Below are positions 40,988-50,570 of a stretch of DNA of 64,000 nucleotides, one piece after another. The position numbers and the translations under genes were made by a program. The notes below the pieces were generated by a model. It saw nothing but the letters and a program-made list of their open reading frames with translations. It was not told the DNA's origin and did no database searches. Source of the stretch: SKLM01 sp964514285 (GTDB taxonomy: Bacteria > Chloroflexota > Anaerolineae > B4-G1); NCBI GenBank assembly GCA_964514285.1, contig CAZEQC010000003.1, positions 1 through 64,000 of the forward strand, read 5' to 3'. The number at the start of each line of letters is the position of its first letter. The first letter of the stretch is position 1.

Positions 40988-41755
40988 CTACGAGAACCTC
41001 AGCTCCCAGTCCACCTGGAGGACGAAGGCCGACGTCTTGCTGAGGGTGTCGAATGTGTTGTAGGCCACCATGTACTTCGTGACCGGGAGCGCCCCGTAGA
41101 GGATCGGCTCAGTGGTCAGGCCGCCCGGCTGTGTGGTGATGCCCTGGGTGAACAAGCCGATCTCCGACAGAGGCACGCTCGTGTAAGAACCGAAGCTCAC
41201 CTCGCTGGTACCGAGGACCGACGTGTAGCGGACGATGCCCACGTCGGGGTAGGTGGCCGGGGCCGAAATGTCGTCGTACCACTCGGTGTTGTTGACCAGG
41301 ACGGGCCATTCGAGTCCGACCACCGATGGGTCCGTGTCGGTCTGGAGCGGGGACGTCGGGCCGCCCACACCACCCCAGTCCTGGGCGTAGCCCGGGTAGG
41401 TTGCGTGGATGGTGGCCGGAAGGATGAGCTGGCTCTGACCCCCGATGCCGAAGGCCATGTAGCGAATGCGGTCCTCTCGCTCGTAGGTGTCGGGGCCAAT
41501 GGTGGCCAGGGAGATCAGGTGAGCGATCCAATCCCGGCCGTAGTTCACGAAGATGTTGTGGCTCTCTCGCTCCTCGACGACCTTGTCAGAATCGGGATCG
41601 ATCAGCTTCAGGAAGACGTTGGACTCCATCTGAATCGGAGGAGCCCCACCGCCACCACCGCCACGGGACTCCCCACCACCGCCACCCGAGCGCCGCGTCC
41701 TAAGCCGAACTCGGTCGCGAACCCTGACGTCTTCCTTGAACTTCTTGTTGATCAT
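40988..41755 (-). CDS. Tail-associated protein with Arg/Gly-rich N-terminus (255 aa)
   Basis: The start at 41755 (MINKKFKEDVRVRDRVRLRT) overlaps the stop of the 194-residue gene by four bases. Residues 1-42 are Arg-rich then Gly-rich (GGGGGES and GGGGGG). The remainder is a beta-rich domain with ESHNIFVNYGRDWIAHLI and YPGYAQDWGG, similar in character to phage baseplate or fibre adaptor proteins. Longer frame extensions upstream overlap the neighbour and are unlikely. Confidence 0.6.
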   Translation of the reverse strand: MINKKFKEDVRVRDRVRLRTRRSGGGGGESRGGGGGGAPPIQMESNVFLKLIDPDSDKVVEERESHNIFVNYGRDWIAHLISLATIGPDTYEREDRIRYMAFGIGGQSQLILPATIHATYPGYAQDWGGVGGPTSPLQTDTDPSVVGLEWPVLVNNTEWYDDISAPATYPDVGIVRYTSVLGTSEVSFGSYTSVPLSEIGLFTQGITTQPGGLTTEPILYGALPVTKYMVAYNTFDTLSKTSAFVLQVDWELRFS

Positions 41756-42336
41756 TGCTGCCCCGAGTGCTGCTTGCTGGTGGTCGTCCGAGTATACCAG
41801 CCCGACGGAAGATCCACATCGTAGCGCCAGCTCTCGGTGGGAGTGCCCCCAGCGCCGTACCCGGCGTCGGCCTGGTTGATGCCGTAGGTGAACGACTCGG
41901 TCACGGTGACGGCGTCGCGATTCCAGTACACGAGCTGCGTAGCGCTGTTGACGGCCGTGATCGGAAAGAGGCCGTTGTTGTTCGGATTGGTGGCCCCAGA
42001 GATCCTGATAGAGCCTTGCTCCATGGCCACGACGAAGGCCCCACCCGCATCGTCGAGAGTCACGTAGCCGGCGGACGGCGTGTCCTTCGTGATCGTGTCT
42101 CCGGTGCCCGTGACCTTGGTACCGCTGACGGCCCCGCCCCCGTAGGCAGGGTCGGTCGTGGTGTTCCACTCCTCGACCGTAGGTCCTCGATCGGTGGGGT
42201 TCCACGGCTCGTTCGTCGACGGGTTGCTCCAGCTCGCCGGCGGCGTATCCACGGCAGGTCCCGCCAACCGCTTCCTGTCAGGGGCACTGGCGGCGTCGTA
42301 GCAGAGCCCTGTGTCGTACCTCGGGATACCCATCAC
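41752..42336 (-). CDS. Tail protein with one TLDDAGGAF module (194 aa)
   Basis: Residues about 75-152 form a module with TLDDAGGAF, SGATNPNNNGLFPITAVNS and TQLVYW. Two related copies lie in the 940-residue spike at 47714-50536. The module probably is a small beta domain on the tail. The rest is Pro/Asn-rich. The end overlaps the next gene by four bases. Confidence 0.65.
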   Translation of the reverse strand: MMGIPRYDTGLCYDAASAPDRKRLAGPAVDTPPASWSNPSTNEPWNPTDRGPTVEEWNTTTDPAYGGGAVSGTKVTGTGDTITKDTPSAGYVTLDDAGGAFVVAMEQGSIRISGATNPNNNGLFPITAVNSATQLVYWNRDAVTVTESFTYGINQADAGYGAGGTPTESWRYDVDLPSGWYTRTTTSKQHSGQQ

Positions 42337-44183
42337 GGCACCGGAATCGCAATCTGGAAGGTGAGGTCCTCATCTGGGAGACCCCCTTGCGTGAACCCGC
42401 CAGTCCTTCCGCTGATCGCTCTATCATACCCCCACTGCATCCACGGCATAGCCTTTTCGTAGACGCCCACCTGCTCCCAGTCGTTGGCCCCTTCAGCGTC
42501 GACGTAGAAGTCCCCGCCCGCCGGCCCCGTCAGCATCTGGAGGGTCACATAGTTCGTGTCCTTGGCGCTAACTTCCCAAGCGTGCAGGCGTAGCTGGTGC
42601 CACTGGAGCTGGTGCGAGGCATGGCGCCACTCAGCCAGCACGGTCTGGGGGTTGTCCTGATCGAGCAGCCGGAAGTGCGCCTGCCCGCTGACGAGGTAGA
42701 CCCAGAGGTTCACGCCAACCTGGAACGACTCATCGATGGCCGTCGAGACCGCTTGCTGAACCCCCACGCCAGCTACGGCATCTGCGACGTGAAGGCTCTG
42801 CGTGCCGTAGAGGATCTGTGCCCCGGACTTGGCCGCCGTGGCCGGAACGCCAACGAGACTCCAGGGGCCGAGGCCGGCACCCTCCATAGTCCCATCGCCC
42901 AGCATGTTCACGGCGAGCATGTGCTCGTCATAGCGGTGGATGAGGTGGCCGCTCTCGTCCGTGTCGTCGTAGCGGAAGGAGCCCTCGCTGATGGTCGGGA
43001 CATGGCTCCCTGACGCACCACTCGGCCAAGCCCCAGACCAGCCATCAGGGAGCTTCCCCGTCACGTCGGCCAATCGCAGACCACCAAAGTCGATACCCAG
43101 ATTCTCCGGGACCGTCGGGGTCGCAGATCTAGTCACCTCGTGCGGAGAGTCGGCCCAGGCCAGCGGGATAGGGTAGGCCGGCCAGTCCGCCGGATACTCG
43201 TACCCAGACGGCGGCACGGCTGGGCCGAGAACCACAGGGTCGTCCACGTCGATCGTCTGAGAAAGGCGCCTGAGCACCACGAAAAACGAATCGACGTAGG
43301 TCGGACGGTACTTGCGGAAGAAGGTCGACAGGAACAAGAGATTGGTCAGGTCGAAGATCTCCGCATCGATGATAACACCGAAGGTGTGGACCTTCTGCGG
43401 CTCGTAGATGTCGCCGGACCCGACGTAGGTCTTGAGCCACTCAGGATCGTCGATGTAGTCGGAGACGTCGACGCCCCCACACAGCGGAGCGAACTGCTGC
43501 ACCGTGTCGCCGAGCGTGTAGGGAACCCCCGTCTCGGGGTTCGTCTCCACATCGAGCGCCGAAGGGAACAGGTACGACCTGATCGTCGCTGGGTTGTCGG
43601 CATCCTGGACAAGGATGCGGTCCCTCGTGGCATCGAAGGGGCTCTCGATGTCGATGATGTTTCCGGTGGCCTCCGCGAACGGCAGGCCCAGGATGATCTG
43701 ACCGCTGACCCGATGGCGGTAGAGCGTGCGCCCCTCCCACACGTAGCTCCAGAGTCCCTGAACCGCCGTGAGGTAGTCGAGGTTGTCCGTCCGCTCTGCC
43801 AGGTCGTCGAGGGTAAACCCGATGAGCCGACCGAAGTTCGACTCGACCGTCGGCCTGTTGTCGAGGTAGGTGAGCTCCGCCCATAGATGGTCAGGCGGGT
43901 CGTCCATGTGACGAATCCACCAGCGCTGCCCAGTAAGGCTGAGCTCGAGGGCCGGATCGAAGAGCTCGACCTGGTTGGTCGCCACGACCTGATAGAGGCG
44001 GAAGCGCCTCCCGTCAGCGAGCTCAAGGAGGTACTCCCGAAGGTCGGCGTCCTCGCCGAACTGGGCTTCGAAGTCGACACTGTCGTCGAAGAAGTACTCG
44101 TGGTTGACCGCGTTGGTGTAGCCAGCAAACCCACGCATCGCTTGAGCAAACCAGGCGTTGACCATCTGGATGGTGTTGATCAC
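42333..44183 (-). CDS. Large tail/baseplate protein, possible carbohydrate-binding domain (616 aa)
   Basis: The N-terminal 200 residues (MINTIQMVNAWFAQAM...) contain strand-rich receptor-like sequence and PPDHLWAELTYLDN. Residues about 430-570 (MLGDGTMEGAGLGPW, then AVSTAIDESFQVGVNLWVYL) look like a jelly-roll carbohydrate-binding or receptor-binding domain. The function is unproven; the location in the tail cluster, between spike genes, supports a virion role. It overlaps its neighbours by four bases. Confidence 0.6.
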   Translation of the reverse strand: MINTIQMVNAWFAQAMRGFAGYTNAVNHEYFFDDSVDFEAQFGEDADLREYLLELADGRRFRLYQVVATNQVELFDPALELSLTGQRWWIRHMDDPPDHLWAELTYLDNRPTVESNFGRLIGFTLDDLAERTDNLDYLTAVQGLWSYVWEGRTLYRHRVSGQIILGLPFAEATGNIIDIESPFDATRDRILVQDADNPATIRSYLFPSALDVETNPETGVPYTLGDTVQQFAPLCGGVDVSDYIDDPEWLKTYVGSGDIYEPQKVHTFGVIIDAEIFDLTNLLFLSTFFRKYRPTYVDSFFVVLRRLSQTIDVDDPVVLGPAVPPSGYEYPADWPAYPIPLAWADSPHEVTRSATPTVPENLGIDFGGLRLADVTGKLPDGWSGAWPSGASGSHVPTISEGSFRYDDTDESGHLIHRYDEHMLAVNMLGDGTMEGAGLGPWSLVGVPATAAKSGAQILYGTQSLHVADAVAGVGVQQAVSTAIDESFQVGVNLWVYLVSGQAHFRLLDQDNPQTVLAEWRHASHQLQWHQLRLHAWEVSAKDTNYVTLQMLTGPAGGDFYVDAEGANDWEQVGVYEKAMPWMQWGYDRAISGRTGGFTQGGLPDEDLTFQIAIPVP

Positions 44184-46612
44184 GAATCCTCCACCGTGGA
44201 CACCACCTCCACCCGGAAGTCCTTGCCCTCGTGCAGGGGCGACGGCACACCGGGTACGGGCCCCTCATCGTCCAGCAGCTTGATCGCCTCCTGGAGACGG
44301 GGGATGTTCATCACGAGGTCGTCGACGGCTATGGCGCTGCGGCGCAGAACCCCCTTGAAGCGCACGGTGTACGTGTCGCTCGCCAAGTAGCCCGACAGGA
44401 GCGACATCGCATCGTCGAAGACCAGCACCTTCCCTCTCACACCGAAAATGGTAGCAGGGATCTCGGTGACGTCTCCATCCTCGGTCCGCACTTCGAAGAC
44501 CGCCGTGTCGAAAGCGGCCGCGCCGATGAGGGTGAAGTTCGTGTCCCTCGAGGTCACTGTCGGCCTGATCATCCAGTGGCCGGGCCGGTCTGTTGTTGGC
44601 AGCGCGTGTGCCGTGATGAGGGTGTCCCCCTCGATGCGGAGAATGCGGTACCCAAGACCCTCGAGGACGAGGTAGTGCCCTGGCAGGGCCTCTGGTGGCA
44701 TGTCACCGCTGTTCAGCACATAGGTGTACTCAGGATCGACTGAAAGTGGGTCGCCCGGAACGGGGGTTGGCGTCGGGGCGTCGGCGTAGCCCGAAGCGTT
44801 GACGACGTTGTTGATCGTCGCTGGGAGCTCATCGTAGTTGGGCTCCTCATACCAGGGGTCGTAGTTGAGCCAGCGTCGCTGGAAGGTCCGCTGCACATCG
44901 AGCAGGCTCTTCGAGAAGGCCCGCTGCCACAAGTTCATGAGCTCGTCGACCAACCCCTGAGAAGCCCCGGACCAGAAGCTGTCGATCTTCGCCTTGTCAT
45001 CGACCAGCCCCCACACGTCCGGAAGATAGTTCCAGATGAAGCTCAGGTCGGGCGTCAGACCGAGAGGCACGTTGGTCTGATAGATGTTGAGCAGCGCCAC
45101 GGCCGGAAGGCTGTCCCGCACCCCATCGTTGACGACGAGCTCGATGGTGTGAAGGCCGAGAGTGTCCCCGAGGTACGCCCCGACAGAGGACAGCCGTCCC
45201 TCCCACACATCGAGCTCCCAGACCTTCGGGTCGGAGAGACGCCAGATGCCAGAGCCAGCCGTCCTGTAGCCATCACGCTCGGCGATGACGAAGACCATCT
45301 TGCCGTCGTCGAGGAGCTCGTAGCTCCATGAGAGCTCGAGGGCCGGATCGCCGCCGAGGTAGGTCGCCACCTCGCCCTCATGTGTCGCCCACCCATCCGT
45401 AGCTGTCGCGATGATCAGATGCTTGTCCCCAGCAGTTGGGGCCCCCGGCGGGGTCGCGAGCCGGGACTGGACGTCGACCATGGTCGTGCCTGTAAGGCGT
45501 GCCCCACCCCACCCAGCTTGCGAGATGATCGACCAGCTCACCGACGCTGAGCCGGCCACCATGGCGTCTCGGTTGAGTGCCACCCAGCTCCCGTCGTCCG
45601 CTACACGCATGACGATCGAGTCGAGCGGGAGGTCTCCCTTGACCAGGTCCCCCTCGAGGACCTCACTGAAGGTTCCGACGACCCCTTCAATGATGTTGGT
45701 GTACCCAGAAGCGTCCGCCGGCGTGGTTCCCTGACCCGTCAGCAGCGAGCCAGAGCTTTCAGGCACGTCCGCCGCCGTCCAGACGTGGGTGAGCGGCTGT
45801 GGTGGCGTGTCTGGGTCATAGCTGCTACGGCCGTCGAAGTAGCCGTACTGCGTCAGGATGCGTGCCTGGTCCTCGCTGATGACGGCGACAGGGCGTTGGT
45901 TGCCGTAGACGAGCTCCGAGCTCATCCGGAAGCAGTCGAGGCAGACGGTCGTCCTGTTGGGCACAGGCTGACCAACCACCTCGACACGGAAGTTGTCGAC
46001 CTCGGTGGCCGGGGTCTTGAGGGGCTCGAAGGTGTATCGCAGCTCGAGGGCGCCCGTCGCTGCGTAGACCTCCTTGCGGCTCGCGTAGAGGTTGGCTCTA
46101 TTGGTGGCCTCGTTGACCACCACCCGGACCGTGTAGTAGTCGAGCCCCTCGGCAAAGATGTCTGCCGAGTCGGGGAAGACGGTCGACACAGTCACCCCGT
46201 CGTCGGACAGAGCGAAGCCGCCGTTCTCGCTCATCAACAGGCCTACGCAAGACCCGAACTGGTTGAACGCGCCCACGAAGAAGCGCTGGTCAGCCGGACT
46301 GGCGAAGTCAGCCGGTATCTCGCTCGGAAGGAAGGTGAACTGGAAGGAGAATTCGGTGTGCGGAATCGAGTAGTCGAATCGAAAGCCCGAGTCCAGACCG
46401 TCGTCGCTCTGCATGCAGTAGTCGTTGTCGACGTTGAACCAGGAGTATGGGGCGCCGGCTCGCGCCGGGACCGTCTCGGACCACGACAGCATCGACAGCA
46501 TCGACGAGTCGTCTGGGTAGCAGAAGTCGTAGACGTCCCACGGATCCGACGTGGGGAAGAAGGAGAGGCCGTAGAGTGCCTGGCCGTACTTGAAGGTCCC
46601 GTAGAGCGCCAT
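44180..46612 (-). CDS. Large tail/baseplate protein with lectin-like N-terminus (810 aa)
   Basis: MALYGTFKYGQALYGLSF starts the protein. The first 210 residues have the strand pattern of concanavalin-like lectin folds (PHTEFSFQFTFLPS, YYTVRVVVNEATN). A polycystic-kidney-disease-like region follows (FDGRSSYDPDTPPQPLTHVW, about 265). Middle and C-terminal parts contain helical stretches and a region resembling the small modules of other tail proteins here. A tail or baseplate component that contacts the host surface is likely. Confidence 0.6.
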   Translation of the reverse strand: MALYGTFKYGQALYGLSFFPTSDPWDVYDFCYPDDSSMLSMLSWSETVPARAGAPYSWFNVDNDYCMQSDDGLDSGFRFDYSIPHTEFSFQFTFLPSEIPADFASPADQRFFVGAFNQFGSCVGLLMSENGGFALSDDGVTVSTVFPDSADIFAEGLDYYTVRVVVNEATNRANLYASRKEVYAATGALELRYTFEPLKTPATEVDNFRVEVVGQPVPNRTTVCLDCFRMSSELVYGNQRPVAVISEDQARILTQYGYFDGRSSYDPDTPPQPLTHVWTAADVPESSGSLLTGQGTTPADASGYTNIIEGVVGTFSEVLEGDLVKGDLPLDSIVMRVADDGSWVALNRDAMVAGSASVSWSIISQAGWGGARLTGTTMVDVQSRLATPPGAPTAGDKHLIIATATDGWATHEGEVATYLGGDPALELSWSYELLDDGKMVFVIAERDGYRTAGSGIWRLSDPKVWELDVWEGRLSSVGAYLGDTLGLHTIELVVNDGVRDSLPAVALLNIYQTNVPLGLTPDLSFIWNYLPDVWGLVDDKAKIDSFWSGASQGLVDELMNLWQRAFSKSLLDVQRTFQRRWLNYDPWYEEPNYDELPATINNVVNASGYADAPTPTPVPGDPLSVDPEYTYVLNSGDMPPEALPGHYLVLEGLGYRILRIEGDTLITAHALPTTDRPGHWMIRPTVTSRDTNFTLIGAAAFDTAVFEVRTEDGDVTEIPATIFGVRGKVLVFDDAMSLLSGYLASDTYTVRFKGVLRRSAIAVDDLVMNIPRLQEAIKLLDDEGPVPGVPSPLHEGKDFRVEVVSTVEDS

Positions 46613-46893
46613 CAGCGATACCTCTGGAATCCCGCGGTCCTGAACCCCGAGCAGGCTCCGAAGCCGCTACCGTAGGGGTCGACGACACCTGAGACACCGC
46701 CGCCAACCCATACAGCAGCACCGGGAGTGGCGTCAGTGCAGTTGTAGGTCTGGCCCTCAGAGGTTGCGTACGCCTGGTCGCCAACAAGCAGCCTCGTGCC
46801 CACGTTGGGGCCGCCAGCGGTGTTCGGCAGGACCGACGCGCTTGCGAACACCCCCCAGTGGGGGTGTCCTGCTATGATGCCTCTCGCGCCCAT
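46612..46893 (-). CDS. Small tail-associated protein (93 aa)
   Basis: The protein is Gly/Ser/Thr-rich and beta-like, beginning MGARGIIAGHPHWGVFAS, with two cysteines (NCTD, ACSG). It starts 9 bp after the stop of the DUF5131 gene and its stop overlaps the start of the 810-residue gene by one base. No family recognised. Confidence 0.6.
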   Translation of the reverse strand: MGARGIIAGHPHWGVFASASVLPNTAGGPNVGTRLLVGDQAYATSEGQTYNCTDATPGAAVWVGGGVSGVVDPYGSGFGACSGFRTAGFQRYR

Positions 46894-46902
46894 CGACTCC
46901 TC

Positions 46903-47709
46903 CTAGAACCCAGGCCAGAAGGAGAAGTACTCCCCATTGACCTTGTTGACGGCGGTTGCCGGCACGGCACTCGCCGGAATCGACTTCCCAGTGGACGCCA
47001 AGATGAGCTCAGGGGTAAGCCGCTGCTTGAAGTCCGACCCCCATCCGCGGAACAGCATCGGGATCTGATGGTCCTGGCACATGCGGGCGATCGGCGGAAC
47101 CCAGGACGGGTCCTCGATGTGGAAGGTCCCGCCGTCGTAGAGGCCCGAGACCTCCACCCAATCGATGTCGTCGGCCCACAGTTCGAGGTCGACGGCTCCC
47201 ATCAACGGAGAGCAGTCCACCCGCTTCCGAACCGACTTCGCCTGAACCAACTTCGGCACAACGACATCTGCCACGTCCTGATTCTCGACGGAGGCCGCCA
47301 ACGTCATCGGCGGGAGCTCACTGAGACCATCGAGCCACACCAGAGCAGCGTCGATGCGCCGAGTCGGGATGATGTAGTGGTGGTGGTTCGCCAGCAGCAT
47401 GACCTCGAGCATTCTGGTGCGCCACTCCTCGGCCACGTTCTCGTGGAAAAAGTCGCTGGCCGTGCCGACGTTGAAGACGGACCTCTGTCGCTGCTGAAGG
47501 GGCTCGGTGAGTCTCTCTGGAATGAAGGAGACCTCCCCATTCCACTCACCGTCAGGACCGACCACAGCCGGCCTGTACTGGAGCATCCAGGGGCGTACAG
47601 CCCGAGAGTCCCACGCCCGGTCCACGCAGTGTTCACAGGCTGGACTGACCTTGGAGCACCCGATGATCGGGCTCCACATGCCAACGCTTGGGAATCTGTG
47701 CATTCTCAT
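46903..47709 (-). CDS. DUF5131 (phage Gp37/Gp68-like) protein (268 aa)
   Basis: Near the N-terminus, MWSPIIGCSKVSPACEHC gives C18-x6-C25-x2-C28, the signature of DUF5131, where family members carry NP-x-GC-x-KVSPGC-x-NC. The rest has VFNVGTASDFFHENV and IEDPSWVPPIARMC, consistent with the barrel-like body of this family. Family function is not settled; the cysteine set resembles a metal or Fe-S site. It sits between a spike gene and tail genes on the same strand, an unusual place for such a protein. Confidence 0.75.
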   Translation of the reverse strand: MRMHRFPSVGMWSPIIGCSKVSPACEHCVDRAWDSRAVRPWMLQYRPAVVGPDGEWNGEVSFIPERLTEPLQQRQRSVFNVGTASDFFHENVAEEWRTRMLEVMLLANHHHYIIPTRRIDAALVWLDGLSELPPMTLAASVENQDVADVVVPKLVQAKSVRKRVDCSPLMGAVDLELWADDIDWVEVSGLYDGGTFHIEDPSWVPPIARMCQDHQIPMLFRGWGSDFKQRLTPELILASTGKSIPASAVPATAVNKVNGEYFSFWPGF

Positions 47710-47713
47710 CTGA

Positions 47714-50536
47714 TCACCCCAAGAAGTCCACGAGGTTGTTGTCGATGATATTGAAGGCCGACTCCGGCGTGGGCGTGATGTTGGTATCCGCCGTCGGGTC
47801 TGCGTTCATTCGGCAGAAGTCGAGCGTGACCACAGCAGAACCCTGCGTGATCGAGGCCGCCGACAGCAGAGGCAGATTGGCGCCCCCAGAGCCGTGAATG
47901 AACGTGCACCTCGAAGCACTGAACGGGGACGTCGCCACGTTGTCGAACTGAACGGCCTCTGAGGTCCCCCCACCCTTGATGTAGACGTGCTCGAGCTCGT
48001 ACTCGAAGGCGGTAGAGCCGAGCCTCATGCCCCACGATGAGCTCTTCCCGACCCAGCCCCTGATGTCCCGAAGCGTGAGCTTGCAGCCGACCCCTCCTGC
48101 CAGAGCCTGGACGTTGGCCCCGTTGACGATCTCGAGGTCCTTGAAGACACCCTGGACCACGACCGTTGCCCCAGCTTTCACGTTGAGCAGCGTCGCCCCG
48201 TCGAGCTTTCCATTCTTGACGACGACCTGCTGGTTGTTGGAGGTGTAAGAGCTGGCACTGATGATGGTCCCAGAGGCCGTGAAGCCATTCAGGTCGAACA
48301 CGACCCACTGGCCACTCGGCAGGTAGAAGGAAACACCGATGCCCAAGTCCTCGAAGAGCTTGACGACGAGGTAGTCCGTTCCGATACGCTCGATCAGCTC
48401 GACAATGGCACCGACGCTGGTGTCATAGATCTGCCCAGGACCGACGGGGAACACCATCTCGCCCTCGTTGTGAACGTAGGGCTCCACAGGGAGCGCGAAG
48501 GAACACCCCAGGAACCGAGCTGTCACAAACTGACCCGCCGACCCGGAAGCGGTCGCCAGTCCGTAGGTTGGGATGGCAGGGTCCCCTGGAGCGGAAGGCG
48601 ACGGCACGTCCTCCGAGTACCCGAAGTGGCAATTCATGAAGGCGAGCCCGTCTGGGCTCTCAGTCGGGTCGATGGTCGCCAAGTAGACGCCGAAGCTGTC
48701 AACGTTCCCGCACCCATCGTACTCGCTAAGACCCACGAAGGAACTGAGATCGCACAGAACATCGCCAGTGGTGTGCAGGTGCAGTGCGCCCCAGTCCTCG
48801 AACTCGTCGTGGCCCGTGTGCTTGAGAGAGATCAGCGAGAGCTTGCTGCGTGAGACGTAGACTGACGTGTCGCACACGGCGTCGAAGACGCTCGTAACAC
48901 GAACCTGCCCGTCGTATACGTCGCAGAGGGCCATCTCCAACACGCCCTTCGTGGCGTGGATGTCTCCGTGGATCTCACAGTTCCTGAGTCGTACTCTCGG
49001 GCCGACATCCAACGAAGAGTACATGGTGAGGAATGATCCGAAGTACTGGCCATCTGCCGGGTATTCCACGAAGGCCCGGCACCTGTTGAAGTCCACGTCA
49101 GACTCGATGGCATAGTCAAACGAGTCGCCAACGATGCTCGTGAACGTGCCACAGGTCATCTCGAGCTGCGTCGCGCTGTTGACCGCCGTGATCAGGAAGG
49201 ACCCGTTGTGACCAGGGGTTGTGGCGCCAGAGATGGTGATCCTCTTCCCGACCATCGCACGCGAGAACGCACCGCCTGCATCGTCGAGCGTTGCCGTTCT
49301 GAAGCTTGGGGAGTTCGCCGTGATGTCGTCTCCGACCCCAGAGCCGCCCCCCTGCACGATGACGCCATATCGCTCCCCTGGGAGGAATACCACATCCTCG
49401 AAGATGACGTCGGAGATGAAGTCCGTGTTGCCCGCCCAGTCGTCGTCGCCTACTACGACGGCACGGGTGTGGTTCGGAACCGTGTAGGTGAAGCTGTCGC
49501 CAACAACGGTGACAGCCCATCGATTGTCGATCTCGATCTGTGTCGGGCTGTTGACAGCAGTGATCAACTTGAGCCCGTCATTCTGGTAGTTGGCCGCACC
49601 TGAGATGAGTATGTACTGCCCGACCATGGTCGGTGTGAACGCGCCACCAGCATCGTCGAGGGTAGCGGTGTCGGCCACCGGGGTGTCCGCCGTGATGTCG
49701 TCGCCCGTACCTCCAGTGGTGCCGGCCGAACCTGTACGTTGAACAGTCAACCGCCTCCACGAAGCGTGGGGGTTGGTCTGCTCGATGACCGGGTTGTCCG
49801 AAGTCGTCAGAAGAATACAGGCGTCACGATCTTCGCCGACCGCGTGCACGTAGCTTGGGAGGTCGAGGTTCGTCTCGATGTAGACACCTGGCATGATCTT
49901 GATGCCTACGGGGTTGGCTGGAGTGGGGCTGAGCACAGCGGCGGCGGCAATAGCGGCGGCCACGCTGTTGAACGGAAGCTGGATCGTGCCATCCGGGGTG
50001 TAGCTTCCGCTCGTGACGTCGACGATCAACCAGTGATCGATGTCGGGTAGTGAGTCGTTGCCGCCGCCGCCTCCCAGAGCGTCCCAGCTCACCCCATTGT
50101 CCCGATAGACATTGTCGTCCGCATCGTTGTAGGCCAGCCGACCGCGTGTCCCGGCAGCCCCCAACGTGAGCGGAGTGAGCTCGAGCCGGCCAACGCCATC
50201 GACACCGAACTTCTGGGTGTAGGCCGGCGGGGCCGCATCGTAGTCGTCGCCGAGTGAGAGGAGCTTGGCCCCCGTAGTAGCGAAGTCGTCACGAGCCACG
50301 AGCTGGAACGCAACGGCAGATGCGCCGTCGGCGATCGGGCTGACCATGCCGCCCGGACCCTGACTGGCCGCCCCTGCTCCGATCAAGTCTCCGGTCTCTC
50401 CGAGAAAGACCTGGATGGCCCGGATCTGCGAGTCCTGGTAGTTGAAGTCCTCGTCGAAGACGGTGTCGACGTTGTCGGTCCTGGTGACGGCGCCATCTAC
50501 TGAAGTCGGCCAATCAGTTGTGCCTGGGTACGCCAC
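47714..50536 (-). CDS. Tail spike with right-handed beta-helix and two TLDDAGGAF modules (940 aa)
   Basis: The GTG start at 50536 follows GGAGG. Two modules (about 49484-49700 and 49119-49332 in DNA terms) are like that of the 194-residue protein. Between and after them is a beta-helix with repeated short strands such as RLRNCEIHGD and FMNCHFGYSE. The C-terminal part has GVGCKLTLRDIRGWV and YIKGGGTSEAVQF. It is a receptor-binding or depolymerase candidate, the second in the window. Confidence 0.7.
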   Translation of the reverse strand: MAYPGTTDWPTSVDGAVTRTDNVDTVFDEDFNYQDSQIRAIQVFLGETGDLIGAGAASQGPGGMVSPIADGASAVAFQLVARDDFATTGAKLLSLGDDYDAAPPAYTQKFGVDGVGRLELTPLTLGAAGTRGRLAYNDADDNVYRDNGVSWDALGGGGGNDSLPDIDHWLIVDVTSGSYTPDGTIQLPFNSVAAAIAAAAVLSPTPANPVGIKIMPGVYIETNLDLPSYVHAVGEDRDACILLTTSDNPVIEQTNPHASWRRLTVQRTGSAGTTGGTGDDITADTPVADTATLDDAGGAFTPTMVGQYILISGAANYQNDGLKLITAVNSPTQIEIDNRWAVTVVGDSFTYTVPNHTRAVVVGDDDWAGNTDFISDVIFEDVVFLPGERYGVIVQGGGSGVGDDITANSPSFRTATLDDAGGAFSRAMVGKRITISGATTPGHNGSFLITAVNSATQLEMTCGTFTSIVGDSFDYAIESDVDFNRCRAFVEYPADGQYFGSFLTMYSSLDVGPRVRLRNCEIHGDIHATKGVLEMALCDVYDGQVRVTSVFDAVCDTSVYVSRSKLSLISLKHTGHDEFEDWGALHLHTTGDVLCDLSSFVGLSEYDGCGNVDSFGVYLATIDPTESPDGLAFMNCHFGYSEDVPSPSAPGDPAIPTYGLATASGSAGQFVTARFLGCSFALPVEPYVHNEGEMVFPVGPGQIYDTSVGAIVELIERIGTDYLVVKLFEDLGIGVSFYLPSGQWVVFDLNGFTASGTIISASSYTSNNQQVVVKNGKLDGATLLNVKAGATVVVQGVFKDLEIVNGANVQALAGGVGCKLTLRDIRGWVGKSSSWGMRLGSTAFEYELEHVYIKGGGTSEAVQFDNVATSPFSASRCTFIHGSGGANLPLLSAASITQGSAVVTLDFCRMNADPTADTNITPTPESAFNIIDNNLVDFLG

Positions 50537-50556
50537 TTCAACCTCCGCGTGCTGCT

Positions 50557-50564
50557 AGTATACT
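50557..50564. promoter_or_regulatory. Palindromic -10-like element AGTATACT in a divergent gap
   Basis: The 34-bp gap between the spike and the zinc-ribbon gene contains AGTATACT, which reads the same on both strands and gives TATACT in each direction. A weak TTCAAC lies 16 bp upstream in the plus direction. It could serve both genes. A related GGTATACT lies at 41791-41798 on the minus strand. Confidence 0.4.
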
Positions 50565-50570
50565 CTCACC

